A stretch of 64,000 nt of DNA. Source: Gloeopeniophorella convolvens. Its lineage: Eukaryota > Basidiomycota > Agaricomycetes > Russulales. This document shows, one piece after another, positions 11,051-23,159 of the stretch; within the stretch, counting starts at the first letter, position 1; the number at the start of each line of letters is the position of its first letter. Position numbers and translations under genes: made by a program. The stretch lies in the NCBI GenBank assembly GCA_022496205.1, contig WTXD01000012.1, forward strand, positions 62,001 through 126,000, read 5' to 3'. Under the pieces are notes generated by a model. The model ran no database searches. It saw only the letters and a list, made by a program, of their open reading frames with translations, and was not told where the DNA came from.

Positions 11051-11693
11051 TCACAGGTTCGCCACGGCCTCCGGCAGATCGGCAACGCGACCAACGATGT
11101 TGTACCGCTTTCTGTAACGCGAGGAAGCAACCTTCAGCATAAAATCGAGAAGGGTGATAGGGGCGACGCACGTGAAAAAGGAGTGCCACTCATCGAGCGT
11201 CTTGCGGTCCTTCTCCTCGAGCGTACTGTAGTCTGGCACAGCATCCTCGGGCTTGAGACTCGAGAGCCCGAGGGCGCGTGATGCGTCCTTGCCTGCGAAC
11301 AACGAGTACGACCCGCCAGGGCCATACGTTTCGCGCTTGTGGGAAACATCGAACACGGTGCCTGCGCAGTCCGAACCCCAGTAAGCAATGAGGAATAGAA
11401 GCGAAAGCAGTCTGCGGCGCACCCTTTATGGCAACATAAACTGGCTTGTTCGCGTCGCTGCCATCAAATGCGCGCAGCTGCTCCTGTGTGAACGGGTCGT
11501 CCTTGGGCGGGGCGAGGTCTTTGCGTGCGGGCTGCATGATAGGTTTGTCGCTACTAGCACTAGCACTGCTGTTGTCTGGCTGAGTCTGAGAGACGGGAGT
11601 GTCCTCTGAGTCGGCAACGTAGCGCTGGAAGAGGACGGCGAGGGGAAAACCAAGGACGAGTCCGTAGAGCGCGACGTCACCGAAGGAGACCAT
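11051..11693 (-). CDS. dap1: Dap1-like heme-binding membrane protein (MAPR family, cytochrome b5 fold)
   Basis: Three exons (complement 11051-11111, 11172-11361, 11423-11693) join to 174 codons with stop, 173 residues. The N-terminus MVSFGDVALYGLVLGFPLAV holds a membrane segment, followed by a Ser/Pro linker. The cytochrome-b5-like domain reads FTQEQLRAFDGSDANKPVYV, then TVFDVSHKRETYGPGGSYSL and FAGKDASRALG, with the Tyr residues used for heme binding in the MAPR family. It ends KRYNIVGRVADL. Relatives (Dap1, PGRMC1) sit in the ER, bind heme, and support sterol-synthesis cytochrome P450s and azole tolerance. Three other genes (Sec2, desaturase, G-alpha) lie nearby on the same strand without sign of coupling. 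Start choice: an upstream in-frame ATG exists (MAVDWTHTM...), but the chosen one begins with the membrane segment as in relatives. Confidence 0.93.
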
Positions 11694-12602
11694 TGTGTGC
11701 GTCCAATCGACGGCCATCGCCGGTCCGCAGTGCGCTCGAGCCTCGTCCATCCGTGTTTGGCCGCTCCTGCCTTTTGCGGTATGCATCGCCCCGCTCAGCT
11801 GCTGAGCGCTGAGCGCTGAGCCTGCTCTGCGGCCGCAACGAGCTCGAGTAGCCCTGTGGCTCAGCCGAGGGCGGGCCTCCGTGCACCCTTCCGCAGACTG
11901 ATACATATTGCATCTAATTTGCGGCGCAGTCTCTCTGACCACCAGGGCAGCGGCTCGGAGAATCAGGATACACGGATGCCAGGATGGAGCCAAAAACTTC
12001 ACAATTCTTAATAACGCACTCGCAGCCGCACTTGCTCCTCCAGCGTGTCTTCGCAGCACCGGTGGTGCCTGCACCAGGGCCGTCGCGCGTCGAGAATGCG
12101 CACAACTTGTCATTGCGCTCACAAAGCTCGACACCGCTTGCACACTGCGCTGACTTGCGCTGACTGACTGCAAGCGCGGTGCTTAGCAAGCTGCCACGTG
12201 CAGGCGCCAGTGAGGGTGGAGTTGGGTGTCCGAGGCACCCGGCGCGCAAGGCGGCTCAGACGCCATTATGTGCCCTACTCCGTTGTATATGCGCCCGTGC
12301 AGTATGGTCCGTGTACGCGTGCTCAGCCCGCTGTAAAAAAGATCCGTGGCGCACCAGGCACGCACGCGGTTGATGAGATACATAGCTATGCGTGAGAGAA
12401 GACAGGAGGAGCTCTGAGCAAGAAGTATGGAGTTATGCCTGCAAGGGGCCGGAACATGTGCATGAGTATGTGAGTGGTGCACGTATGTGTTAATGCGAGA
12501 AGCACAGCGGGCGTGGTACGGTGCCGGAACCGATGCGGTGAGATGTAACAAGAGTAGTGTGCGTCCAGGCGCGAACGGCGACTCAAGCGCACCCAGGCGC
12601 AC
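11694..12602. other. Intergenic region between Dap1 and Sec2
   Basis: Both flanking genes are on the minus strand, so this holds the Dap1 promoter and the Sec2 3' flank. A short direct repeat (GAGCGCT repeated, about 11804-11820) is visible. No gene recognised; a gtgagt directly after the last Sec2 codons leaves open that Sec2 has a further exon here. Confidence 0.4.
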
Positions 12603-14182
12603 TCACCACTTGCCCCAAGGGGTTGCCATCTCGTCTGCAGGCGGCGGCGTGTAGGGCGCGACAATGTGTGGCACCTCAGGCTCCGTGTCCTCACCTGACG
12701 GCGGTCGCGCCCATGGCGAGTCAGGAAATCCGTCCGCCGCTGACGGCGGCGGCGGAGCCGGTGGAGGTCCCGTAGGCCGCAAGTGAGACGGGCGATGTGG
12801 GTGTGGCAGTGGCATCGGCGACCCCGTGCGTGATGCTGGTGCTGAGTCTGCAAGATGCGGCGGCGGCACGTATAACGGCGCGGGAGATGAAGGCACTTCG
12901 TCTGCATCTGCATCAGGCTCGAGCACCTGTATGTTGGTGCTAATCGCGATCGGGGACTGCGATTGCGATTGCGCAGAAGGAGGTGGAGGAGAGGGTGGAC
13001 GCGACTCGTCTCGCAGACTGCTACCTGAGTCGGTGCGCGGACGGGGAGAAACGATGGCTTCACGCGAGGAGGAGCGGGAGTGACCGTTCGTGAGGGCGTG
13101 CGAAGACGCAACGGTGCCATTGACCCGAGAGTACGCGCTTTCTGCACGCAGGCGCTCTTCTTCTATCAGTCGGAGGGCAGACTTCAGAGCCTCCTTCTCG
13201 GCATGAACTTCTTTCAGTTCGTCCTCTGCTTCAGCACGTTTGATGCGTTCCATTGCCACCATTTTGTTTGCCTGTACACCATTATCCCGTCAAGTCGGAC
13301 CGACAAAATCCAGATGAACACACACACCTCCTCAAATAGTGCTTGGCTCAGGCTCTCGAGCTCCCCCTCTAGTTCCTTCTTTTCGTGTGCGATCTTCTCC
13401 GAGTTGCGTTTCTCGACAACGAGTTGCCCGCGCAGCTCTTCCAATTCGTGGTTCGTGGTTGGCGCAACCAGGGACGGTAGCGATGCGGACGTTAGGTGGC
13501 CCGCAGCCGGATGCGATGCTCGTAGTGGCCGTGATGAGCGTGGCGGCGAGTTTGGCGGTTGCGTGGGCGTGGACCGGCCACTGCCCGAAAACCGGAAGCG
13601 AAAGAAACCCGACTCGCTCTGCGCTGTAGGCACAGGCAAGGGGGCGGGAGACGGTGATTGAGCGCGGCTGTCGCGGTCGGTGCCAGGCGAGTCGGCCCTC
13701 TCGTCGCCCTCGTCAATGCTCGTGCGCTGCGACGCGAAGGGCGGGAGCGGCGAGGACGCGCCGGGTTCGCGCGACGACCGGCGCCAGCCGACGTCCTTCG
13801 GGAGCGAGCTGCTCTTGAGCGCGTCCTCGAGCATTTCGTTGTTCGCAAGCGCAAGTTTGAGGTTTGACTGTGCGAGGGTAAGCTGAGTCTCGAGATCTGT
13901 ATTTGTCTGATAGGAGGACTTGAGCATCGCGCACTGCGCCGTGTGCGGTCAGCATGGCATAACATGAAGCGAGGAGGGGTGGCGCCGCGATCTCACCATC
14001 TCCTCCATCCTAGCCATTACACGGCTCAGCGCCTCGCGCAGATCCTCTTCTTGGCCCTGCCGCTGTGCCCGTTTGCAGTCGCGCAGCTCTTCGTCGACGG
14101 AGCTGAAAAAGTTCGCATTTTTAACAGCATTGACGCTGTATGTACGCTGGGGAAGTGGTCGTGCGTTGGTAGGGGGAGGCAT
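12603..14182 (-). CDS. sec2: Sec2-like Rab guanine nucleotide exchange factor
   Basis: Three exons (complement 12603-13271, 13328-13933, 13997-14182) give 486 residues, all junctions in phase 0. The signature is the coiled-coil exchange domain: ELEELRGQLVVEKRNSEKIA, ELEGELESLSQALFEE across the second intron into ANKMVAMERIKRAEAEDELK and EALKSALRLIEEE. The rest is Ser/Pro-rich and disordered. In yeast and animals (Sec2, Rabin) this coiled coil activates the Rab Sec4/Rab8 on secretory vesicles bound for the growing tip. The frame ends MATPWGKW-stop at 12603; since the last bases read tg-gtgagtg, a good donor, the gene could run on into another exon. A middle part (residues 100-200) is low complexity and may be regulatory. 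Confidence 0.85.
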
Positions 14183-14452
14183 GGTCTTAGGGAAGTGCAA
14201 CATGAGGCGGGGCCAGGGTGACTTGCACTGCGCTCTTCTCGACCTGCAGCCGCATTGAGCAATAATATCGCTTGGCACGTGCTTGTCTAGCCGGGTCTTT
14301 CCAAGTTCTGGTTGCGACCCACCACAACGATCTGTAGCGATTCGAGCAGCTAATTTTGCACCACGTATGGCATCTACTATGTTTATGTGACCCGACTGAA
14401 TGGTGACATTATCCAAAATGGAGCATCATGGGCGCTGGCGCCCGGGGGCACT

Positions 14453-16163
14453 CTACTTTTTCCTCCGAACCATAGCCGCCTCCTGCTTGTCCATCTCAGT
14501 GCCACTTGCCCGTCCCGCTTCGTCCGCACATCCACCATCTAGCTCGACCGGCGGTGGTTCTGCCCTCTTCTTTTCACGAGAGGGGCGCTTGACGCGCGCG
14601 AAGATGCCCACGTTCGAGTCCCGGATGAAGTTAAGGGTAATCATGGGCCACGAGGGGTGCGACGGGATGGTGTCGTAGAACTCGGGCGCAAGGGCGCGCA
14701 GGGCCGGCAGCCGTGTCCACGGGACCGAAGGAAAATCGTGGTGTTCGTTGTGATAGCCAACCTAGATTCTCGCGGATTAGCGGTGCTAAGCTCACGCGCG
14801 TCATCATGCAGCGACTAAGACTCACGTTGTAAGCAAGGGTATTCATCCAGCCGTAATACGAATACGTTTCCTGCTGAAGGTTGTCCCATACGTAATGCTC
14901 AGCGATGAAGTGGCCGGCCAGTGGATGCAGACTGCCAGCCCAGAAGCTTGACATGATGAAATATATCACCATATACTTCCCACCGGCGACCAAAGTGATG
15001 AGCAGGTAACTGAAGCATAACTGAGTGGAGATGCCAATGGCATGCCAGTAAGTCGGCTTCTGGGAGCGTACAAATCCCGGGCGGAGGGCGTAAAAGAGTA
15101 TCTGGAATGTGCTGCCCAGCCAGGGTGAATAACACGAAAGGGGGGCTGTTTAGGGACGGCGTTCCTCACCAGAAGAACACTTTGCCGAGAACGTTGTTAA
15201 GACACAGAAGCTCAAGCCTTGTGGGTAGATCCGTGTCGATCCCATCTTCCCCGAGGTATTTATGATGCTCTAAATGGTAGCCCTGCCAAGCTCGAACATG
15301 AGGTGATGGTGTCGAGGTTATCAATCTCGCTCACCTTGAATGTGATAGCATATGGAACCCCGATTGGCAGATTAGCAAAGATCGCTAGTACTTTGTTAGC
15401 CTTTACGCCTTTGAACGCCAGATTATGCGTGATTTCATGAATTGCGAGGAATAAATTGTGGTTTGCCGTGCCGCCAACGATATATGCCGCCACGAGGAAC
15501 TTCCAAGAGAAAGGGTGGCTATCCCGGAGCAGGAAGGCAGTAACAAACTGAAGGAGAACGACCGCGAAAACGGTATATTTCGTAAGTGGTTCGTGGCCCA
15601 TGAGTTTGGTGACCTAGAATGGAGAAGCTCAGAAGTCATTCGAGAAGGAAGGGAGAGTATTTCGTATATGGAAAATGGAGACACTGTGCCAAATTAACCG
15701 GCGAGGATCGGAAGAAGTGTCGTGGGTCCTGAGAGGACTGGGACAATGGATCTTAGAGAACAGCGTGCGCTAGATCTGAGATGCAGGCGCGCTCTTCCTT
15801 CGCAAGTCCGCGAGCGTAGATCGTATAGGAAGGCCTCATGGACAAGAAAGGATATAGGCGACTGCTCACCTCCGGGTGTGCCTTCATGATGACTTTCCGC
15901 CTGGAGCGGTGAGGCTCCTCTGTCATAATCCATAGAAAGTCCGAAGGGTCCTGCGGGCTTGCACCATAGACATCCTGGGAGCTACGAGCGTCTGGGATCT
16001 CTGTGCGCCTTGGTAGCCAAGCGGGAGGTTGCTTGCCCTCCACGAGACTTTCCGCACCACCGAAGAGGCTGAAGTCTTGACAACGAGTTGTTGGTCAATA
16101 ATTGAGTAGGAGAGAGAACGTATACTAACCAATTTCTTCGGGGATCTTTGGAGATGGCGCCAT
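14453..16163 (-). CDS. Sphingolipid delta-4 desaturase (DES1/DEGS family)
   Basis: Six exons (complement 14453-14761, 14826-15111, 15170-15282, 15335-15613, 15870-16075, 16130-16163) give 408 residues in frame. It shows the fatty-acid desaturase fold with the three histidine boxes: HEITHN, HLEHHKYLGEDG and HNEHHDFP. The N-terminal lipid-desaturase motif reads DFLWIMTEEPHRSRRKVIMK. Hydrophobic stretches around residues 85-150 and 200-290 fit four membrane helices. The enzyme puts the 4,5-trans double bond into dihydroceramide in the ER using cytochrome b5 electrons, on the route to glucosylceramide. The C-terminus is longer than in animals and is basic (ARVKRPSREKKRAEP, ending VRRKK); a dilysine-like end could aid ER retention. 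It starts 204 bp from the thymidylate synthase start on the other strand, a shared promoter. Confidence 0.95.
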
Positions 16164-16318
16164 GTCCCCTATGGCCGCTGGCTGCTCTGCTGATGGTTGG
16201 GCAAAACGCTGTGCGGCAGCAACGGTTGCGGCGCCCCCCGCAGTCATAACTTTCTCGTATCATATCCGGAAAAGGAAGTGCCGCCGGCGACACCACTGCT
16301 TATGTCATTGTCGCGTCG

Positions 16319-16324
16319 ACGCGT
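16319..16324. promoter_or_regulatory. ACGCGT (MCB-like) box upstream of thymidylate synthase
   Basis: A perfect ACGCGT lies 44 bp before the thymidylate synthase ATG. In yeasts this MluI cell-cycle box drives G1/S transcription of thymidylate synthase through MBF. Its use here is inferred from the sequence and the target gene. Confidence 0.45.
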
Positions 16325-16367
16325 CTCGTTGGACTGTCTGGCGGCTTCTCTCTTATTGACGAACACC

Positions 16368-17342
16368 ATGTCCCCTTCAGCCCTACCCGTCCGACCTCAC
16401 GACGAGTTTCAATATCTGAATCTCATAAGAGATATCCTCGACACGGGAGAGACGCGTCCCGACAGAACGGGGACAGGAACAATCTCCTTATTCGCACCAC
16501 CATCTCTCCGTTTCTCCCTAGCAAACTCTACCCTCCCCCTCCTCACGACTAAGAAAACGTTCCTCCGTGGGATTATAGAAGAGCTTCTCTGGTTCGTTAA
16601 GGGTCAAACTGATTCGACTGTCTTGTCGAATAAGGGGGTCAAAATCTGGGACGGAAACGGCTCCAAGGACTTCCTCGAAAAGCGCGGACTGGGACACCGC
16701 CGCACTGGAGACTTGGGACCCGTGTACGGCTTCCAATGGAGACACTTTGGCGCCGAATACATCGATGCAGATGCAGACTACAACGGCAAGGGTGTCGACC
16801 AGTTACGTGAGGTGATCCGCAAGATCAAGGAGGACCCCACTGACCGCCGTATCATCATGAGCGCGTGGAATCCAGCAGGTACATATGGAGCTCATTTCTC
16901 GAACCCTACCTCAGCTGATCTTCCTGTAGACATTCCACTCATGGCACTTCCTCCGTGCCACATGATGTGCCAATTCTATGTCCACCTCCCTCCCCCAGAC
17001 GAACCCAACGCACCACGACGGCTATCCTGCCTCATGTATCAGCGCTCCGCAGACCTGGGTCTCGGCATTCCGTTCAACATCGCATCTTACGCGTTGCTCA
17101 CACACATGATTGCGCGTGTAACCGGCACGGAGCCACATGAGCTCATCATTCAGCTCGGGGATGCTCATGTTTACCGAGATCACATCGATGCGCTCAAAGT
17201 GCAGCTCTCCCGGGAACCACGCACTTTTCCGACTCTTTGCTGGGCGCGTGAAGTAGTGGACATCGAAGAGTTCACGTATGAAGACTTCATCGTAGAAGGG
17301 TATGACCCACATCCGGCCATCGCGATGAAGATGAGCGTGTAG
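16368..17342 (+). CDS. Thymidylate synthase
   Basis: Two exons (16368-16878, 16930-17342) encode 307 residues. It methylates dUMP to dTMP using methylenetetrahydrofolate. Motifs in order: [54 protein letters not shown], the catalytic Cys in [33 protein letters not shown], and GDAHVYRDH. The 51-nt intron (16879-16929) has no stop and is divisible by three, so unspliced RNA would read through with 17 extra residues inside the active-site region (between AWNPA and DIPLM). Upstream in-frame codons back to 16197 do not resemble the family; [17 protein letters not shown] at 16368 is the natural start. Length is normal for the fungal enzyme. Confidence 0.97.
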   Translation: MSPSALPVRPHDEFQYLNLIRDILDTGETRPDRTGTGTISLFAPPSLRFSLANSTLPLLTTKKTFLRGIIEELLWFVKGQTDSTVLSNKGVKIWDGNGSKDFLEKRGLGHRRTGDLGPVYGFQWRHFGAEYIDADADYNGKGVDQLREVIRKIKEDPTDRRIIMSAWNPAGTYGAHFSNPTSADLPVDIPLMALPPCHMMCQFYVHLPPPDEPNAPRRLSCLMYQRSADLGLGIPFNIASYALLTHMIARVTGTEPHELIIQLGDAHVYRDHIDALKVQLSREPRTFPTLCWAREVVDIEEFTYEDFIVEGYDPHPAIAMKMSV

Positions 17343-20300
17343 ATGGAAATTGAGGTGTCGATCATCTTTTTCCCTTCCTCCGAGATTGTGACTGACGTTT
17401 TTCAGAGCTTTATGAAGTTGTACAATTATTTGTTGTGTGGATCGCCTGCGGAATAATACAAGTTGTCCGGGGTCACGTGATGACGTACAGCGAACCACCA
17501 GTCGGAACGACCAGCCCTTGTATGACCCTGCCAATTGACCACGGCTTGACTTGCCTTACTTCCACATCCGTCGCAGCTATAGGGAGGCTACGGTTGGAGT
17601 GAAGTAATTCCACCTGAAAGAAGGTCGCATATCGATCCGACATGCACCTATCCCGTTATTCGACCGGGCTGCCTGTCACAGTAAGTAGCTTTGTTTGACC
17701 CATAGAAGTTTCTCGTTACAGTTCTCCCGATCTTGGGCGTTTCCGCCCTGATAACACTCAGTGAGCGCCTGCGGTGAAGGCATGGTACAGAATTTCCACG
17801 GCTGTCGCATGCGACTTCCGTGTTCTCTCGGAAAGCAGGTCTCATCGATCCTTAGACGGACTTCTTAGCCGTCCGCATGCAAAGGTAGCACTTTAAAGCA
17901 CGCTTTGGAAGGTAACATTGGGGTCTCTGGGCATGATCACGCGCCATGGACCGCAACAAGCCGTTCAAGCCGTAACCTTTTTTTTCGCTGTTTCCGTTGA
18001 CCAGGGGCACGCTGTATTGTTGAATAACGTCCTCAATTAATATCCCCTTCGCGACGAAGGTTCCCGTCCGTCAAAACGGGGTTTCCCAGCACCATGGTTG
18101 GCGTAAGGAACGTGCTATTCATGCCCGTATAATTCACTCACGATCTTCTCGTCCAGGCCTTTTCCTTTCCTGATACCGCCCGGTATCAATGACTGCCTCG
18201 CGGTGCGTTTCACACCACAATTAGAGTGTGTTTATTGAACACTTATCTCTCTGGGGAAACGCAGTCGCATGAGGTAGAGTCTGGTGGATCCCCCAAAAAA
18301 CACGCGCACTCTGTCACTCTTCTATCCCCGGACGCCTCGTTGGATATGACACCTCAACGACAGCCTGAAGCTCCGCTGTTGTAACATCATCGCCGCAGGT
18401 GGCCGATCAAGCGACGAATACCTAGCGCTGGAATTCGATTGTCACACCTAGTCGTCTACTTTTCTTTCCCCCCCCACTCCCCTCGTCTTCTCAGAATATT
18501 TTCTGCTCCATTGGAAATGCTCAAGCTCTTCAGATGCACCTCTCTTTCAGTCGACCTATCCAACAAAGATCGCATCTGCGAGTGGGAGCTCGCAGCTTCC
18601 CCCAACGTGGGAGCAGCATTTCGAGCTTCTCTTACACCCGTCTGGCCCCGTAACCCACCAAACGATGTTGCCACCGATAGAAAACCTGTACTACTTCCGT
18701 GGTATGCCATCTGGAAGTGGCATACGTCCACCGTTACTTCGCTTTCCCTCCACTCCCGTGACACGGTCCGATGTCCATCACCCCTCGATGACCCCGCCAC
18801 GCGAAGTGGAAACTCTACGCTCATTTCACCTGCACTCGCCGCTATTTGACTGGATTTCACTTCGGGGGAACGCGTAGCTCATGACCTGAAGGTGCGGAAA
18901 TTTTCTAGATCTCATGTTTCGCTTATTGATCTACTCAACTAGAGGGTGCTGCTCGCCGTTGGATGGTTCAAGGTTCTTCTGCACGAGTCAAGCGTCATGC
19001 CGAACCCTTAGATGCAGCTCATTGTCGTACGAGGTACCGCTCCAACTCCCGCAAATATCCGGCCGCCACTACTCGGTACTCAAGGCCCACTCTTCCCCGT
19101 CATGGACGCCCCATAGCCCATTTGAAACGACGTTGCAGACCCACGCGCCGCCTCCACACCAATGATGTACCTCAACCTTAGAGCGGCACGGCATCGCGCA
19201 CTCAATCCGGCGGTTGACAGCCGTGCTTGGCTTCGCTCAAATTTCCAACGTCCTGAGGCGTTCCGGCACTGATGACTCCGTGATGAGCTCGAGAACCTGT
19301 GCGGCAGGCTTCAAACAAAAACGAGTGGCTAGTGTCACTCTCGTACACGACCTTGCCGTATCGTGATAGTCGACTTCCACGGGGACGGCCTGGAGCACCG
19401 CCGCCAGTGGGAGCGGCGTAACACTACGCCCGTCGCCGGGCGCCGATCTGAGTCATTCAACGAGTGTTTGAGCCCAAGCCATCCCCCCCCCTATTACTCC
19501 AGCCAGGAATTGACTCCAGCCCGCCCTTGACCTGCGGACTGAGCAAGTAAAGCCACGTTCGCCTTATAGGGCCGTCCGTATCGGGAGAGGCGCGCTGCGC
19601 GGCGGGGTAGCCACCCCCCGGATGCTCACAGCGTCCGCACTGTGCTCTGACTAACTACTGTATATGCGGCAGTGAACGTGCCGCAACTCCGCGCTTTCTA
19701 CCAACCATGACCGAGAAGCTGGCCGAAGTCTGGAGCGAGAAGGCCCTTACATCGCCGCAGAGCGCCGGCAACTTCGCAGGGTCGCGGTAAGTTGCGTACT
19801 TTGTATCGGCGCTCTAACTTTGCTCTAACTGCTAGATCAGCCAGCTGCACTGTGTGGCTCTTAAGGGCGGGATTATCAAGTCAGCAGCCCTCGGGGTGGG
19901 ACCATTGGAGGGGGGTGGCTCGCCTGGGAGCTCCTGTGCCTTAGTGAGACTGCACGTAGTTAGATGGTATCGTGTAAATGACGATGCTGGAACATACTGG
20001 GGGGAGCCGGCGGGTTGGCCTGACGCGCGTCAACTAGGTGCCGGACACAGACCCATGCCAAGAATCGCTCTTGACTGCCTTGGGTGACAAGTAGTACGTG
20101 TTACACGAGTCTGCTTTTTTTTTTATGATTCCACAAGATGAGTCCGGAGGCGCTGTAAGTGTCGGCTCAGCCGCGGCATGGTGCTGAGTCGCAGCAGGGG
20201 ATGGAAATACTAGTACTCATGTAACGCGCAGTATGGTGGGTAGTGGCCGCAGCCCGGCGAACCGGAAGGAAACGTGGTGCAAAACATGGATATTGAATCC

Positions 20301-20948
20301 ATGAAATCGACTGCGAACATCCATCCAGGTCGCAATTCAATTATGGCAAGCTGCATCCAACACAAGGGAGCCCGGGCATAATCGGGCAGGCTGAGAGAAC
20401 AAGCAGCCGAGCGGACCCCGGAAACCCAGCGGTGGGTTCGACGAGCGTCACTTGCACGAACCGGAACGACAATCAGAGCTTTATCGCCTAGGCTCAATTC
20501 TGGGTTTGCTGCCACCGCGGGACACCCGATCCTCGCGACATCCCTACAGCGCGACTTTTGGTCCATGAAAGGAGGAAAGAGCCGGCTCGGATGGAGAGAT
20601 CCTGCTCTTTGGCGCGCAGTGCAAATTCGTTTGTCAGCTTCCGCCTCCGAGATCCAGTCCACGTATGAAGATGAAGCCAATCGCCATGACGCTCGCTCGC
20701 GCCAGACCGTATGTTCCATCTCGATGCCGGGAACGAAACGGTCAACCGTCTTATGACTGACCCTTCCCAGATCCAGCACGATTTGACATGACTTGCTGGT
20801 TGCCTCGCGCTCCTTATTCATGTGCACAGCGCGTTCGAACTGCCAGTGCTGTTTCATGTACTTTAATCCCTCGCGAGGTATATAAGTATGGACGCCGTCC
20901 CTCCCCAAGCCACTTCTCGATCTTTTCAAACTCTTCGAACCGACCCAG
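17343..20948. other. Gene-poor region of 3.6 kb
   Basis: No family recognised on either strand. Open frames of up to 136 codons near 18440-18860 overlap on both strands and look like chance. One short two-exon candidate at 19707-19944 is listed separately. The end of the region holds the promoter of the zinc-cluster factor. Confidence 0.4.
19707..19944 (+). CDS. Tentative small two-exon gene or gene fragment
   Basis: An ATG starts MTEKLAEVWSEKALTSPQSA then GNFAGSR, ending in a textbook donor (gtaagt at 19787). A 49-nt intron follows with ctaac branch-like motifs and a tag acceptor at 19835. The joined second exon adds about 36 residues to a stop at 19944 and looks less protein-like. The first exon has good coding character, so this may be the surviving first exon of a truncated gene. 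I know no homologue. Confidence 0.25.
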
Positions 20949-23159
20949 ATGGAGTCTGATTCTCCGCGGACGAGCTCCTCCAGCACTCTTCAACGTGGCA
21001 AAGCATGCCTGAACTGCAGGTGCGTAACATCAGTCAGCGGTCGGTGTCCATGGGCCTCTCACGATGCAATGCTTTGTAGGCGCAGGAAAATGGTAGATCT
21101 CCCGCGCATCCCAAATCGTGTCCAACCTGATGTTCTCTTTCTTTTCTGCCGCAGAAATGCGATGGCGTCCGCCCTGTGTGTGGGCCATGCAGTCGAGCCA
21201 ATCGTCCAGATGACTGCGAGTACACAGACGGTCAGGGACGAACGCGTACACAGATGCTCGAGGATACAATATCTCAGCTCGAGGCTCGCGTACAAGAGCT
21301 GGAGAACCCCGATGGGACCTCCCCCTCCGTGATGCTCCACGACCCCCGTTCCGTGTTCCTTCAGACACAACAATCGCCTCCCCCTGGGCCCTCCTTGCGG
21401 TCTTCCCCTCTGTTTTCTCCTATGACGGAATTCTCGCATGGGTCGCATTCATCTAGTGCTTCTAGTCCCTCCGTTGGTGAGCCCACAATGTTATTTTGCG
21501 GTACGAAGGCTCACGTCCGACCTAGCTGGAACTGGGGCATCGTTACAGTCCTCCACTCCGAGGCTATGGGTGACCTCCGATGAACCGCCAGTTCATGTCG
21601 CACAGGAACTGTGCGTAAAAGCTCCTCACAGTGCACAATTCGTCACTGACTTGTTTCGCTGTGACAGCCTCGACGCATTTCTGCAACATGCATCCGATCT
21701 AGGCTTCTTCCTGCACGTTGTTAGATTCCGACACTCTGCTTTCCTCCCACCTGGAAACGCCAATCGCCCCATCTCCGCGCTCATGAACGTAATCTATCTT
21801 TGGGGAATCCATCTCACCGGCAAAGAGGAACTCGCATCCCGGGAGCCTCTCCTGGTATCTCGCATGGCAGCTCAACTAGGGAACGCTGTTCCCGCAACCC
21901 CCTCCCATCAGATCTTGCAAGTGATTCAAGCGAAGCTACTTCTCGCCAATTACTTCCTCCAGATCGGCCATTTTCTCGCTGGGAGACACCAGTCTGATTC
22001 TGCAGCGTCTCTCGCTATTGCGTGTGGGCTACACAAGATCCGGTCGGCGCAGCCCATGCCTGCATTTACGAGCTTTGTCGATCCAATCGACCTTGGCCTG
22101 CAGGAGCCGCGCGATCAAGTTGAGGAGGGCGAACGCATCAATGCATTTTGGGCCGTCTTTTGCATGGATCGCTGCTCAGCGGTCACGTTCGGTGGGCCTT
22201 CGGTGATCTCGGATACAGATGCCTCTGGAATGCAAATCGATACACCTTGGCCTTTGGAGATGGAAACATACGAACGCGTGAGTGCCTGCTTCTTCGATGT
22301 CGCGTTGTAGACCAACGACATTGTTCATTTTTCAGGGACAGATATACCCCAATCTCCGCACTAGTGGGACCCTGCGCAGCTTCTTCACTGGTCTGAACAA
22401 TGGCTGGCCTTGGGAAAACCACGGCCCCCTTACCCAACTCAGCAAGGCGGCCGCACTCTTCGAACGTGCGACACGCTTGGCTGCGACTTGGAGACCAGGT
22501 ACGATGATTGCACGTCGTATAGTGCCATCTGTTTATTTTTCAGCAGAGATCCCAAACGTCGGCTCATTCTACTCGGATTTTGTCGCTATCGACCAGCGCA
22601 TAGATGAATTCAAGTCGCAGCTCCCGCCCCTTGATCAGGTGTCAAGCCGCAGCGCTCCGCTGGTGCACCTTGCATATTGCCTGGGGAATGGAGCAACGAT
22701 GCAACTGCATGCAACGTTCTCCTCCCAGAATACCGGCTCCCGCGCCAAGTGTTTAGCTGCTGTGATGGTCATGATACGTGCAAACCAAGCGGTTCGAGCG
22801 CATGAGTTCAAGTATACGGCCCCAGTTCTCGGCGTGAGTTCACTCTTCTCCGTGATATGAAACGTGTCTGACTTCAGAGCAGACGTTGTGGGCCGCCGGC
22901 GGTCGGGTCATTATCAATGAAATTATCGCGCTGCGCTCTTTCCAAGTAGAACCCACACCGTCTCCTCACCGGCGTGACACAGAGCTACGCAACGCACTTG
23001 AGCAGCTGCAGTCCGTGATGGCGGCGTCTGCGCCCCGCTGCGCTTTGATGAGTGCGTGCCAATACCATTGTTCTCTATATTGTCAATTCCCATGCTCATG
23101 TGCTGCGCTTGGCAGACTATCAACTAGGACGTCTTCAACAGGAGAGTGCTGGGGTCTGA
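20949..23159 (+). CDS. Zn2Cys6 fungal transcription factor
   Basis: Eight exons (20949-21019, 21080-21092, 21155-21476, 21526-22277, 22336-22498, 22544-22833, 22883-23051, 23116-23159) join to 607 residues. The Zn2Cys6 cluster reads KACLNCRRRKMKCDGVRPVC followed by GPCSRANRPDDC. The second exon is only 13 nt and encodes the basic RRKM inside the cluster. A short coiled coil (MLEDTISQLEARVQELE) follows, as in dimeric members. The middle region matches the fungal-specific factor domain: AFWAVFCMDRCSAVTFGGPS, IDTPWP, and helical stretches. Such factors bind CGG-type sites and control metabolic genes; the target cannot be inferred from neighbours. The acceptor at 22543 could also be three bases later. 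The start is the first ATG ahead of the cluster. Confidence 0.9.

Noticed and set aside
17343..19700. Retrotransposon or rRNA in the 17-20 kb gap
   Set aside because: I looked for reverse transcriptase, integrase, LTR and rRNA core motifs and saw none.
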